Source: CAJXNP01 sp050305935
GTDB taxonomy: Bacteria > Bacteroidota > Bacteroidia > Cytophagales > Cyclobacteriaceae
NCBI GenBank assembly: GCA_050305935.1
Contig: JBNLGG010000048.1
Coordinates: forward strand, 1 to 32,194
Length of the DNA stretch: 32,194 nt
Direction of reading: 5' to 3'
The translations under genes were made by a program, and so were the position numbers. Positions 9,748 to 19,760 of this stretch are shown piece after piece (positions within the stretch are counted from its first letter, which is position 1; each line of letters starts with the position of its first letter). The notes beneath the pieces are model-generated. The model was given only the letters and a program-made list of their open reading frames with translations. It had not been told where the DNA came from and ran no database searches.

Positions 9748-11682
9748 ATGAGAACATCTATTATTTTAACTTTTTTGCATTTATCAACGGCAGTCCTTGC
9801 GCAAAACACCAAGAACGTTGCCAGCCCAAATGGAAACCTCGTAGTAAACGTATCAGTAAATAGCGGACAACCCGTCTACTCTGTTACGTACAAAGGAAAA
9901 CCCATGCTGGAGGACTCTCCATTGGGCTTACTAACCAATGAAGGTGATTTTAGTTCCGAAATGAGTTTTGTTACATCCTCAACCGGTGATGCCAGCAAGG
10001 AATATACCCAGGAAAAAATTAAGCAATCGCACATAAACTACAAGGCGAACACCTTAAAATATACGTTTGCCAATGCCGATAAAAAGGAGATCTCGGTTTT
10101 ATTCCAGGTGAGCGATAATGACATTGCCTTTCGGTATGAACTACCGGCTTGGGGTGAAACCAAAGCCTGTGTGGTGGAAAGAGAGACCACTGGCTTTGGC
10201 TTCCCTGCAAAAACAACAGCCTTTCTGTCCTACATGATGAAGCCAATGGGTGGCTTCGCCCGGACGAGTCCGAGCTACGAAAGTGGGTATCAGACAGATG
10301 TGCCTATGGTACAGACAACTTCAGAGGAGGGCTATGTTTTTCCCGGATTATTTCGGATCGGGGACGATGGATGGGCGCTGATCTCTGAAACAGGAGTGAA
10401 CAGTCTGTATTGTGCTTCGCATTTAAGCAAGTACAACGATGGGGCTTATACAGTGGATTACCCCAATCCAAAACAAAATAATGGATTCGGGAGCTCGGGG
10501 GCACAAATCGGACTGCCCGGATTTACACCCTGGCGTACCATTACCATTGGTGAAACGCTAAAGCCCATCGTGGAAACCACTATTCCCTTTGATCTGGTTG
10601 ACCCGCTTTACGAAGCGTCCCAGACCTATCGGTTTGGTCGTGGTACGTGGAGCTGGATCATCTGGCAGGACAATAGTATGAATTTCGAAGACCAGGTGAA
10701 ATACATTGACCTGGCGGCAGCTATGGGCTTTGAATACATATTGATGGATGCCTGGTGGGATAGAAATATTGGCTATGAGCGGATGGAAGAATTGGTCCAA
10801 TATGCCAAGACAAAGGATGTAGGTGTTTTCCTTTGGTACAATTCAAATGGGTCATTTAATGACGCATTCCAGACGCCTTTGAACAAAATGAATACTTCCA
10901 TTGCCCGAAAAAAGGAAATGAAGTGGCTTCAGAAGGTAGGAGTAAAAGGGTTAAAAGTGGATTTTTTCGGTGGCGACAAGCAGGAAACAATGCGTCTTTA
11001 TGAAGATATCCTTTCCGATGCCAATGATTACGGATTGATGATTATTTTTCATGGTGCCACACTTCCACGAGGATGGGAAAGAATGTATCCGAATTATGTA
11101 GGTAGCGAAGCGGTTCTTGCATCTGAAATGCTGGTGTTTGTTCAGGATGTGCGTGAAAAAGAAGCTTTTTATGCTTCCCTACACCCTTTTATTCGTAACT
11201 CCATAGCCAGTATGGAATTTGGCGGAGTGGCACTGAATAAATTTCTGAATAAAGGAAATAGAGAAGGACAAGAGCGGCTGACAACAGATGCTTTCCAACT
11301 AGCGACAGGTATTCTTTTTCAGAACCCGGTGCAGATGTTTGCCTTGACTCCAAATAATCTTTACGATGTACCGGCATTTGAAATCGAATTCATGCGCAAT
11401 ATACCAACTACCTGGGATGAAACAGTTTTCATCACCGGGTATCCCGGTAAGTATTGCGTGATTGCTCGCCGCCATGGTACAACGTGGTATGTAGCAGGGA
11501 TAAATGGCCAAAAGTCTGCCGTGGATTTAAAGCTAAGCCTTCCCATGTTAGCTGGACAGAAAGTAGCTTTGTATCATGACAATAAAAACAAGGAAATCGG
11601 TTTGGATCAGGTTTCAGTTTCTGGCAGTGGGGATATATCAATCACCATTCAGCCAAACGGCGGTTTCGTAATAACACATTAA
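9748..11682 (+). CDS. GH97 glycosidase, retaining type (probable alpha-galactosidase-like)
   Basis: A 644-residue protein of normal GH97 length with a signal peptide cleaved after about residue 19 (STAVLAQ). An N-terminal beta-sandwich beginning with VASPNGNLVVNVSV, a (beta/alpha)8 barrel from about 290 (RGTWSWIIWQD, YILMDAWWD) and a short C-terminal beta domain are all present. GH97 contains both inverting alpha-glucosidases, which use Glu bases, and retaining enzymes that use an Asp nucleophile. Here KGLKVDFFGGDKQ places Asp405 at the nucleophile position, which assigns it to the retaining, alpha-galactosidase-like branch; Glu454 or Glu460 (PNYVGSEAVLASE) is a candidate acid/base. Calcium is expected as cofactor in this family. 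Which alpha-linked sugar it would remove in a xyloglucan locus is not clear, since the usual galactose there is beta-linked. Confidence 0.88.
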   Translation: MRTSIILTFLHLSTAVLAQNTKNVASPNGNLVVNVSVNSGQPVYSVTYKGKPMLEDSPLGLLTNEGDFSSEMSFVTSSTGDASKEYTQEKIKQSHINYKANTLKYTFANADKKEISVLFQVSDNDIAFRYELPAWGETKACVVERETTGFGFPAKTTAFLSYMMKPMGGFARTSPSYESGYQTDVPMVQTTSEEGYVFPGLFRIGDDGWALISETGVNSLYCASHLSKYNDGAYTVDYPNPKQNNGFGSSGAQIGLPGFTPWRTITIGETLKPIVETTIPFDLVDPLYEASQTYRFGRGTWSWIIWQDNSMNFEDQVKYIDLAAAMGFEYILMDAWWDRNIGYERMEELVQYAKTKDVGVFLWYNSNGSFNDAFQTPLNKMNTSIARKKEMKWLQKVGVKGLKVDFFGGDKQETMRLYEDILSDANDYGLMIIFHGATLPRGWERMYPNYVGSEAVLASEMLVFVQDVREKEAFYASLHPFIRNSIASMEFGGVALNKFLNKGNREGQERLTTDAFQLATGILFQNPVQMFALTPNNLYDVPAFEIEFMRNIPTTWDETVFITGYPGKYCVIARRHGTTWYVAGINGQKSAVDLKLSLPMLAGQKVALYHDNKNKEIGLDQVSVSGSGDISITIQPNGGFVITH

Positions 11683-12383
11683 AAAGTAACGAAACTGATC
11701 AATGTAGTGACGACATCAAATGGTTTGTCTGTTAAAATTTCCTGACAAGGGGCAGGAAAAGCTTTGAGACGAACTCATCAGGTGTTTCAAAAGGTGACCA
11801 TCCAACGTGAGCACAATGCGCCTCAATTTCTGGCAGCTACATCAGGTACGTTCAGGAATTTGGAGTATCAACATGTGTTCTTTGATGACATCTCTTAAAT
11901 GAAAGGCAGATGGGAATGGTAGATGCCATAGCCAACATTAACATGAATGGGAATTCAAGTAATCATAAAGGAGGTAGACTATACAGGGAACAAACAGATT
12001 CTCCTTACGCGTTTAAAGGGATCAAATATGACAGAAGCAGGCCCGGTGAAAGCTTTACTGTGAAAGCAGGCTTGATGGATTCCGCGTCGCTATCAAATCC
12101 TGATTTGATCCGGCCCGCAAAGGCAAGATGCCCTATGAAAAGGAGATGGCCTTCGAATTGGAACCTTGGTTGGTGATGGTGATTTATGTTGAACCAAGGC
12201 CTGTGTTACAATAATATTTTTTAAAAGATCAATGGTTGTAAAAATGTGTTATTTAGGTATTGGAAATACAGAAACATACCATATTTGATACATAAGGTAC
12301 CCTAAAAACAACTAATTGCATCAAATAGCATCCTATAAATTTCATAACTTGAACCAATCAATGATGGAGCAAAATTCAGAGCA
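11683..12383 (+). other. Gene-poor stretch between GH97 and the regulator, possible decayed remnant
   Basis: About 700 bases with no convincing gene. Just after the GH97 stop, 11738-11744 and 11753-11759 form a 7-bp inverted repeat with an 8-base loop, a weak terminator candidate. An 88-codon open frame at 11910-12176 has no signal peptide, a low-complexity composition rich in Arg, Ser, Asn and Gly, and no motif I recognise. A second short open stretch in another frame (encoding QKVTIQREHNAPQFLAATSG and ending at a stop near 11898) lies just before it. The two adjoining open pieces in different frames could be debris of an older gene, but no family can be named. The last 150 bases are A/T-rich and should hold the regulator's promoter: CATATTTG at 12280-12287 with TTG at 12260-12262 loosely resembles the Bacteroidota TTG / TAnnTTTG pattern, though the spacing is short. 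Confidence 0.45.
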
Positions 12384-15300
12384 ATGATAAGATGGTTATC
12401 TCTTTCGTTTTGTACGGTGATGTTAATGACCTCGTTTGTCAATCAGGCGGTCAGTCAAAACTCGTATCTTTTTCATCATTTAGGATCTAAAGACGGGCTT
12501 TCAAACAATACAGTCAGCGCGATTTTAAAAGACCAATACGGGTTTTTGTGGTTAGGTACAGAATCCGGGTTGAACCGCTATGACGGATACAATTTTAAAG
12601 TGTATGAAGCCCCGAAAGACATGTCCAACACCCTTTTATACAACAACATTTTTGAATTGCAGGAAGATGGCTTGGGAAACATCTGGGTGACAAGTTTTTC
12701 CTATTTAATTTATAATAGGGAAAAAGACAATTTTATCGAGGACATACCCGCCTATTTATTAGAGCTTGGCATCAAGGTGGAAAGTGAATATAAAGTTCAT
12801 ATTGACTCAAATCGAGATATTTGGGTACTAAGTGGTCAGGGCATTTTTTATTATGACACCAAAAAAAGGGCTTTAAAAAAATTTAAAGTCAATATTCCAA
12901 TAGAAAATTTAAGCACGATGGACCTGTGTGACGATGGAAAGGCCATTTATGGAGTGATCAAACCCGGACTGCTTTGGCAACTAAACAAAAAAAACGGAAC
13001 CCAAAAAGTGCAGAACTTACAGGATGATGTCGAGGTGGATTTTGGCAACGTTTTTCAAATTTTTGTAGACAGACATCAAAGGTTATGGCTATTATCTGAA
13101 AGAAATAATTTTATCTATTTTAAGGGAAATACAGAGTCTGATTGGAGAAAGCTTAATTTAAATGTGGATGCAAATACGCAAGTTGACAGGATTCTGAGTA
13201 TTGTGGAAGATGACATTGGCCGTATCTGGATTGGTACCGATCATAAAGGATTATATATATACGATCTAAATGATGAGTCGCTTACAAATTTAAAGGAAGA
13301 TCCTTTGAACAGTTCATCAATCTCATCTAATAACATTAGGTGCCTGTACAAAGACCCAAGTGGAATCATCTGGTTAGGACACAACAAGAAGGGAATTTCC
13401 TTTTACCACAGCAGTTTTAATACCATTGTAAATATCAACCATTTTGAATGCAAGGACGTCAGCGCTATAATAGAAGATAGTAAGGGTAATATCTGGATTG
13501 GAACCGACGGAAATGGATTATTTTTTAAAGAAAAGGCGACAAGTGAAGATGTACAAAAAATACCCATTGGCAATGTGCCTGTTGTTTCCTTGATGGAGGA
13601 TAAAAAAGGGCGAATCTGGATTGGAACCTACCTGGAGGGTATCTATCGGTATGAAAAAGGAAAACTTACTCATTTTACAGAAGATAACAGTAAGCTGGCG
13701 GCCAATGACATCTGGTGTTTAAAAGAAGATCGCTATGGAAAAATATGGATAGGCTCACTTGGTGGAGGAATTCAATATGTAAATGCGGGTGAGGAAGGTC
13801 TGGATCATCTGGTGGGCGTGTGTGAGGAAACGAAACATCCCTTGGACATGTATTATGATGGAGGCGATAAAATTTACATAGGGACTGTTTACGGACTTTA
13901 TGAGGTCGATATTGTCACGGGTGATTATGTTATACATGATGGAAATGAAAAGGGGACTAGTAATTTCATTCAGATGGCGTTTGCTAATGTGCTTAAGGAC
14001 AGCTATGGGAACATCTGGCTGGGACATCCTGGTGGTTTAACTATCTGGGATATAAAAAAAGATTCAATTCATTTTATTGACAAAAGTAATGGCCTGAGTG
14101 ATAATCTGGTTCACGGTATTATAGAAGATGATTCACAAAAAATATGGGTCACCACCAGCAATGGTCTGACCCTTTTTTCACAGGAACGGGACAGGAATGA
14201 TCGTTTAAAAGTTTCTACCAGGGTTTTTTCAACGAAAGACGGATTTCGAAATAATCTCTTTAATAATCATGCGATATGTAAACTTCGCAATGGAGACTTA
14301 CTCATGGGAGATACAGAAGGCTATGCTGTCGTTAATCCCAATAAATTAGCGGAAAAAAATACCTATCATTCGGATGTCTTTTTTACCGGTCTTGGTATAG
14401 GCGACAATGTCATCAGCGTTGATTCTGCTTACAACGGGGAAATCCTTTTGAAACGCCCAATGGAGCTAACCGATACGTTAATTTTTAATCATAGTGACAG
14501 GCTAATTTCCCTTCAATTTGCGACAGGGGACTTGTTAAACGCAAATAGCATAAAATACGCCTATAAGTTAGAAGGTTTTAATAATCAATGGATTTCTACG
14601 CAAGAAAACAAAGTGGTGTTTTCCTCTCTGAGCCCGGGTAGTTACCGTTTTTTGATCAAGGTGCTGAACGGCCAGGACGGTAGTAGCAATCACACCAAAA
14701 TACTGACGATTATCGTCAACCCTCCTTTTTATAAAACCCGATGGGCATTAGGTATTTATTTTATTTTGGCTATTGGCCTGTTACTGTTTATAATTTATAG
14801 AACCCGTAAGCATCACAGGTCAAAACTTGAACAGCAAAGGGATCAATTTGAACGTGAGAAAGAGCATAACCTCAATGAATTGAAGCTCAGGTTTTTTACG
14901 AACGTAAGCCATGATTTGCGTACCCCTCTCACATTGATTACCACTCCACTTCAGTCCATCCTCAGTGGGGAATTGGAAGAAAAGCTGCGTAAAAAACTGG
15001 AAACAATCAATAAAAACGCGGAGCAGCTACTCACTTTGATTAATTCACTGTTGGATTTTCGCAAGCTTGATGCAGGCGCAGATTCATTACATCTTCAGCC
15101 GGGGGATTTTATAAGTTTTACGAGGGAAGTATGCATCCCATTTCATGTGTATGCGATGGATCGCAATATGAGTTTTTCCTACCTCAGTGAGGTAGATCAT
15201 TTGCCCATGCAATTTGACCCCGAGAAAGTTCAAAAAATATTACTGAATTTACTTTCAAACGCATTTAAATTTACCCCGAATGGAGGAAAAATAAGCGTCA

Positions 15301-16391
15301 ATGTGTATCGCGAAGCAGAAAAGGTTTTTCTCGATGTGACTGATTCAGGGCATGGTATAGGTGTGAAGGATAAAAACCATATTTTTGAACCATTTTTCCA
15401 GGCAACCCATCGACCCGAATTAACCGGAAGTGGAATAGGGCTTCACATAGTAAGTGAATATGTTCGAATGCATGGAGGAACTATTTCTGTGAAGGATAAT
15501 TTACCAAGTGGAAGTACATTTACATTTTGCCTGCCTGTGGTTGAGGTTGAAATTAGCCACGAGAACTATGCTGAACAATCGTCCACCGAAGTTGAAGAGC
15601 CGGTCGAGGAAATGTTTCTTCCGCAAATCCCGGTGTTGCTATTTGTGGATGATAATGAGGATTTTTGTGAATTCATGGCCGATAGCCTGTCAGACGAATT
15701 TTCGGTGGTGGTGGCTCATAATGGGCAGGAGGCCCTTGACCAGCTACAAAAGCTGGATGTAAGCATTGTGGTGAGTGATATCATGATGCCTGTTATGGAT
15801 GGCACAGAACTTTGTAGGCAGATTAAGACAAATATACAATGGTCGCATATCCCGGTAATTCTCCTAACTGCCCGCACAGCGGAAGAATATAAAATAGAAG
15901 GCCTGGAAGTGGGTGCGGATGATTATATCACGAAACCATTCAATTTTAACTTGTTAAAATTACGCATCCGCAAATTCCTGGAATGGACAGAAAAGTGCCA
16001 CACTTCTTTCAGTCAAAAGCTGGATATTTCCCCCAGTGAAATTACAATTACCTCACTGGACGAACAACTGATAGAGAAGTCCATTAAGGTAGTCGAGGAG
16101 CGCATGAATGATCCTGAGTTTTCTGTGGAGGAACTTGGCAATGAGATTGGACTTAGCAGAAGTCATTTGTATAAAAAGTTAATGTTTATCACCGGAAAAG
16201 GTCCGGCTGAATTTATCCGTACGATCCGGCTGAAGAGAGGCAGGCAGCTGCTGGAACAAAGTCAAATGCAAATTGCAGAGATCGCCTACATTGTTGGCTT
16301 TAATTCGCCTAAAAGGTTTACCATAAACTTTAAGCAGGAATTTGGTATTTCGCCCTCAGAATACCTAAGAAACCTGCAAAACATCAAATAA
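12384..16391 (+). CDS. Hybrid two-component system regulator (HTCS)
   Basis: A 1335-residue one-protein signalling system. Residues 1-25 are a signal peptide. About 30-690 is a periplasmic sensor of repeated two-component propeller blades, seen as recurring (D/S)xxGxIWxGTxxGL units such as DQYGFLWLGTESGL, DDIGRIWIGTDHKG and DKKGRIWIGTYLEG, followed by a Y_Y_Y domain. A transmembrane helix lies near 785-805 (ALGIYFILAIGLLLFII). In the cytoplasm follow HisKA with phospho-acceptor His843 (VSHDLRTPLTL), an intact HATPase (LLNLLSNAFKFTPNGG, DSGHGIG, GSGIGLHIV), a receiver with phospho-Asp1132 (VVSDIMMPVMDG) and a C-terminal AraC-type helix-turn-helix (about 1230-1335). HTCS proteins usually bind an oligosaccharide from their own locus and activate it. 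All catalytic residues appear intact. It stands directly before the SusC gene with 139 bases between. Confidence 0.96.
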   Translation: MIRWLSLSFCTVMLMTSFVNQAVSQNSYLFHHLGSKDGLSNNTVSAILKDQYGFLWLGTESGLNRYDGYNFKVYEAPKDMSNTLLYNNIFELQEDGLGNIWVTSFSYLIYNREKDNFIEDIPAYLLELGIKVESEYKVHIDSNRDIWVLSGQGIFYYDTKKRALKKFKVNIPIENLSTMDLCDDGKAIYGVIKPGLLWQLNKKNGTQKVQNLQDDVEVDFGNVFQIFVDRHQRLWLLSERNNFIYFKGNTESDWRKLNLNVDANTQVDRILSIVEDDIGRIWIGTDHKGLYIYDLNDESLTNLKEDPLNSSSISSNNIRCLYKDPSGIIWLGHNKKGISFYHSSFNTIVNINHFECKDVSAIIEDSKGNIWIGTDGNGLFFKEKATSEDVQKIPIGNVPVVSLMEDKKGRIWIGTYLEGIYRYEKGKLTHFTEDNSKLAANDIWCLKEDRYGKIWIGSLGGGIQYVNAGEEGLDHLVGVCEETKHPLDMYYDGGDKIYIGTVYGLYEVDIVTGDYVIHDGNEKGTSNFIQMAFANVLKDSYGNIWLGHPGGLTIWDIKKDSIHFIDKSNGLSDNLVHGIIEDDSQKIWVTTSNGLTLFSQERDRNDRLKVSTRVFSTKDGFRNNLFNNHAICKLRNGDLLMGDTEGYAVVNPNKLAEKNTYHSDVFFTGLGIGDNVISVDSAYNGEILLKRPMELTDTLIFNHSDRLISLQFATGDLLNANSIKYAYKLEGFNNQWISTQENKVVFSSLSPGSYRFLIKVLNGQDGSSNHTKILTIIVNPPFYKTRWALGIYFILAIGLLLFIIYRTRKHHRSKLEQQRDQFEREKEHNLNELKLRFFTNVSHDLRTPLTLITTPLQSILSGELEEKLRKKLETINKNAEQLLTLINSLLDFRKLDAGADSLHLQPGDFISFTREVCIPFHVYAMDRNMSFSYLSEVDHLPMQFDPEKVQKILLNLLSNAFKFTPNGGKISVNVYREAEKVFLDVTDSGHGIGVKDKNHIFEPFFQATHRPELTGSGIGLHIVSEYVRMHGGTISVKDNLPSGSTFTFCLPVVEVEISHENYAEQSSTEVEEPVEEMFLPQIPVLLFVDDNEDFCEFMADSLSDEFSVVVAHNGQEALDQLQKLDVSIVVSDIMMPVMDGTELCRQIKTNIQWSHIPVILLTARTAEEYKIEGLEVGADDYITKPFNFNLLKLRIRKFLEWTEKCHTSFSQKLDISPSEITITSLDEQLIEKSIKVVEERMNDPEFSVEELGNEIGLSRSHLYKKLMFITGKGPAEFIRTIRLKRGRQLLEQSQMQIAEIAYIVGFNSPKRFTINFKQEFGISPSEYLRNLQNIK

Positions 16392-16481
16392 CACATCAGT
16401 AACCCTCATTAAACACATAACAGCCCGCCTGTTTTTAAGATGTGTAATACATTCGCTACGATATGATGTCAGTCAATGGAC

Positions 16482-16516
16482 ATTATCATCAATAGATAAC
16501 ATTGTATAATATCATC
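16482..16516 (+). promoter_or_regulatory. Direct repeat upstream of susC, candidate regulator site
   Basis: The near-identical words ATTATCATC (16482-16490) and AATATCATC (16508-16516) lie 26 bases apart, just 15 bases before the SusC start codon. AraC-type output domains of HTCS regulators bind direct repeats spaced by about two helical turns or more, so this is a candidate site. Its closeness to the start codon argues against classical activation from here unless transcription starts within the repeat or the true start is further downstream. The A/T-rich composition makes chance repeats easy. No clear TTG / TAnnTTTG promoter was found between 16392 and 16530. Confidence 0.2.
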
Positions 16517-16530
16517 TTAAACTATGTATT

Positions 16531-19500
16531 ATGGTAGAAAAATTACAAATTTTTGAACGCACCAAATGGCACAGTACCTTAACTAGGGTATTTCTGGTCA
16601 TTATTGTTGCGTGTGTATGCATGACTCCGGTATTTGCGCAAAACCTGCAGGTTTCCGGAAAAGTAAAGTCCAACCCGGATGGGGAACCTTTATTAGGGGT
16701 GACGGTGGTGATCAAGGGAACATCCACCGGAACGGTGACAGATATCGATGGAGCTTACAAGTTGGCCGTCAACTCACAAGACGACATCCTGGTATTTAGC
16801 TCTGTCGGCTACATATCGGAAGAAGTTGGAGTAGGCAACCGAAGCGTCATCGATGTGGCTTTGTTTCCTGATATTACTGCATTGGAAGAGATCGTAGTAA
16901 TAGGCTATGGAGAAGTAAAAAGAAGTGATCTCACCGGCTCCATCTCTTCAATTAAAGGGGAAGATATTAAAAAGTCACACTCTACCACCATTGACCAGGC
17001 CCTTCAGGGAAGAATACCCGGTCTGGTTGTTCAGCAGGTTTCAGGGCAACCCGGTGGCGCTGTTTCAATGCAGGTTCGCGGAACCTCTACTTTTGGAAAC
17101 GGCCAGCCTTTATATGTAATTGACGGTGTTATCATAGGTGGCGGAACGGGTGCACCAGGCTGGGATACTAAAACCAATCCAATGGCGGGAATAAATCCTT
17201 CTGAGATCGAATCGATAGATGTACTAAAAGATGCATCTGCTACTGCTATTTATGGTTCGCAGGCAACCAATGGTGTGATTGTTATCACCACCAAAAGAGG
17301 CCAGGATGGCGCTCCTCAAATATCCTATGAAGGGTATTATGGTGTTCAGCAGTTGCCAAAGAGGCTTCCCACCATGAACTTGAAGGAATTTGCGACTTTC
17401 ATTAACGCAAGAAACACCGGTATTGGTTGGGGATTTGATGCCCGCGATGAATTTGCCAATCCCGAATACCTGGGTGAGGGTACGGACTGGCAGGACGAAT
17501 TGTTCAGAACTGCACCGATGTCTAATCATACTATCAGAATAAGTGGGGGGGATTCCAGAACGCAATACCTGTTCTCAGGTTCTTACTTTACACAGGAAGG
17601 GATTTCCTTGGGGTCCGATTTAGATAGGATTTCAGTACGGTTAAACCTGGACAACAAAACCACTGATTGGTTGAAAATCGGAACCAGCCTTCAGCTAGCA
17701 AATATTAAGGAGAACGTAACCTCGTCTACTTCGAACCTAATCCGAACAGCTATTAACCAAACTCCCGACATACCTGTTACCAATGCTGACGGTAGCTGGG
17801 GTGGCCGGTATAACGAACAGGGTTGGATTGCCAGTGATCCAAACCCGTATGCGCTAGCCCTGATCAATAAAGACCAGGTAAAGCGGAACCAGGTTTTCGG
17901 GAATGTTTATGCAGAAATCACATTTACCAAAGACCTTACTCTGAGAAACGAAGCGACTGGAAGCTTCTCGATGGCTACCCGGGATGGGTTCCAACCCAGC
18001 TATAAGTTTGGTACGGTGGAAAGAGAGCTCAATTCCGCTACCTATGATTTCAATCAAAGCGCTTATATGACGCTAAGAAACTACCTTACCTATTCTCATG
18101 CGTTTAATGACATTTACAATGTGAATGTGATGGTCGGGCACGAGGCACAATTGAGTCAATCTGAGAATGTGTCTGCTTCCCGAACGGATTTCCCTTCCAA
18201 CAATGTACAGGTAATTAGTGCCGGCGACGCTAAGACGGCAGCAAACGCAGGAACAAAAGGCCACAGCTCTCAGGAGTCCTACTTTGGCCGCTTGAATTTA
18301 GGGATAAACGATAAATATTTGGTTACGGCTAACCTCCGTAGCGATGGGTCCTCAAATTTTGCTCCGGGAAACCGCTGGGTAGTCACATACTCCGGTGCTT
18401 TTGCCTGGAAAATTAATAATGAGAATTTTATGGCGGGTTTGGGGCTATTGGATGAGCTGAAACTTCGTGTGGGCTACGGTTTGACTAACAATCAGAACAT
18501 TGGTGGTGGCGTTTATGTGGCCCGGCTTAGTTCTGTTCCCACAGGTCTGTCGGGTGTATCGCAAATTACCAGAAACATTCCAAACCCCTATGTGGAATGG
18601 GAAACTACGAAAAATGCGAACATCGGTCTTGACGGAACCCTTTTTAACTGGCGCATCAATTTTTCTTTAGATTTCTATAATCGTGACACAGATGGCCTTT
18701 TAATGCAAACTGCCCTACCATTGTACTCAGGAACGGCTCCTGGTGGATACCATCCCGGACAACTGGACGCGCCCACTGTAAACGTTGGTTCCGTCAATAA
18801 CAAGGGCTTCGATATGAGGATAAGCACTACCAATATTAGGACGAAGGACTTTACCTGGAAAACCGATTTCACGGTATCGCGAAATATCAACAAGGTACTA
18901 AAGCTCAATGCGGAAGACGCATCTATTACTGGACAGTACAGCAGGACCGTGGAAGGAAAGTCGATAGGCGAATTTTACGGGTATGTGGTCGAAGGAGTTT
19001 TTGCAACGCCGACTGACTTTTTAGGCGATGCAGAAAAGGGCATTAAACCTCATCCACGGCCGGTAAATAGTTCCGGAAATGAGTACCCTATTGGTACCGC
19101 TGCGGGTGCCATTTGGTATGGCGACCTTAAGTTTAAAGACCTCAATGGTGATGGCATAATAGATGCAAATGACCAGACCTTCCTGGGATCTCCTATCCCT
19201 AAATTTTCATACGGGCTCAATAATTCATTTTCATACAAGAACTTTGATTTGAATATATTTTTCAGTGCCAACTATGGAAATAAAGTATTCAATCAATTGC
19301 GGATTGCTGGCGAGAATCCAAGAACCTCCACCGGCTATTTTACAGCATTAAATGATTATGCAAAACTGGCATTGGTTGATCCGGAGGGATCTGACAGCGA
19401 CGTTAACAACGTATATGTCGTAAATCCGGATACAAGAATCGTAGGTGTGAGGAATGACAACACGAACGAAAATCAAAGGGTTTCGGATTTATATGTGGAA

Positions 19501-19749
19501 GACGGGTCATTCCTAAGATGTAAAACCATTTCATTAGGCTACACCCTCCCAGAACATCTGTTGGCAAAAGCGCGCATAAGCTCTTTGAGGGTATATGCTA
19601 ACGTGTCAAACGCCTTTGTAATTACCAACTACAAGGGTATGGATCCCGAAATTGGTTCCTGGGATCCGACAAATGCAGGTATCGACAATGGTTATTATCC
19701 TCAACCCCGGGTGTTTACGCTGGGAGTAAACATGATGTTGAATAAATAA
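16531..19749 (+). CDS. SusC/RagA-type TonB-dependent outer membrane transporter
   Basis: A 1072-residue outer membrane importer. A signal peptide with an extended N-terminal region ends at about residue 37 (TPVFAQ). A CarboxypepD_reg-like domain (about 39-115, VSGKVKSNPDGEPLLGVTVVI) is followed by the TonB-box-like region LEEIVVIGYG (118-127), then the plug (SDLTGSISSIKGEDI, ALQGRIPGLVV, the QVRGTSTFGNGQPLYVIDGV motif and the DVLKDASATAIYGSQATNGVI motif), and a beta-barrel ending in FTLGVNMMLNK with a hydrophobic last strand. It imports oligosaccharides, here presumably xyloglucan fragments made by the surface GH74 and GH5 enzymes, with energy from TonB. The partner SusD gene begins 11 bases after the stop. 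Length and all family landmarks are normal. Confidence 0.96.
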   Translation: MVEKLQIFERTKWHSTLTRVFLVIIVACVCMTPVFAQNLQVSGKVKSNPDGEPLLGVTVVIKGTSTGTVTDIDGAYKLAVNSQDDILVFSSVGYISEEVGVGNRSVIDVALFPDITALEEIVVIGYGEVKRSDLTGSISSIKGEDIKKSHSTTIDQALQGRIPGLVVQQVSGQPGGAVSMQVRGTSTFGNGQPLYVIDGVIIGGGTGAPGWDTKTNPMAGINPSEIESIDVLKDASATAIYGSQATNGVIVITTKRGQDGAPQISYEGYYGVQQLPKRLPTMNLKEFATFINARNTGIGWGFDARDEFANPEYLGEGTDWQDELFRTAPMSNHTIRISGGDSRTQYLFSGSYFTQEGISLGSDLDRISVRLNLDNKTTDWLKIGTSLQLANIKENVTSSTSNLIRTAINQTPDIPVTNADGSWGGRYNEQGWIASDPNPYALALINKDQVKRNQVFGNVYAEITFTKDLTLRNEATGSFSMATRDGFQPSYKFGTVERELNSATYDFNQSAYMTLRNYLTYSHAFNDIYNVNVMVGHEAQLSQSENVSASRTDFPSNNVQVISAGDAKTAANAGTKGHSSQESYFGRLNLGINDKYLVTANLRSDGSSNFAPGNRWVVTYSGAFAWKINNENFMAGLGLLDELKLRVGYGLTNNQNIGGGVYVARLSSVPTGLSGVSQITRNIPNPYVEWETTKNANIGLDGTLFNWRINFSLDFYNRDTDGLLMQTALPLYSGTAPGGYHPGQLDAPTVNVGSVNNKGFDMRISTTNIRTKDFTWKTDFTVSRNINKVLKLNAEDASITGQYSRTVEGKSIGEFYGYVVEGVFATPTDFLGDAEKGIKPHPRPVNSSGNEYPIGTAAGAIWYGDLKFKDLNGDGIIDANDQTFLGSPIPKFSYGLNNSFSYKNFDLNIFFSANYGNKVFNQLRIAGENPRTSTGYFTALNDYAKLALVDPEGSDSDVNNVYVVNPDTRIVGVRNDNTNENQRVSDLYVEDGSFLRCKTISLGYTLPEHLLAKARISSLRVYANVSNAFVITNYKGMDPEIGSWDPTNAGIDNGYYPQPRVFTLGVNMMLNK

Positions 19750-19760
19750 AATTTAAACAG

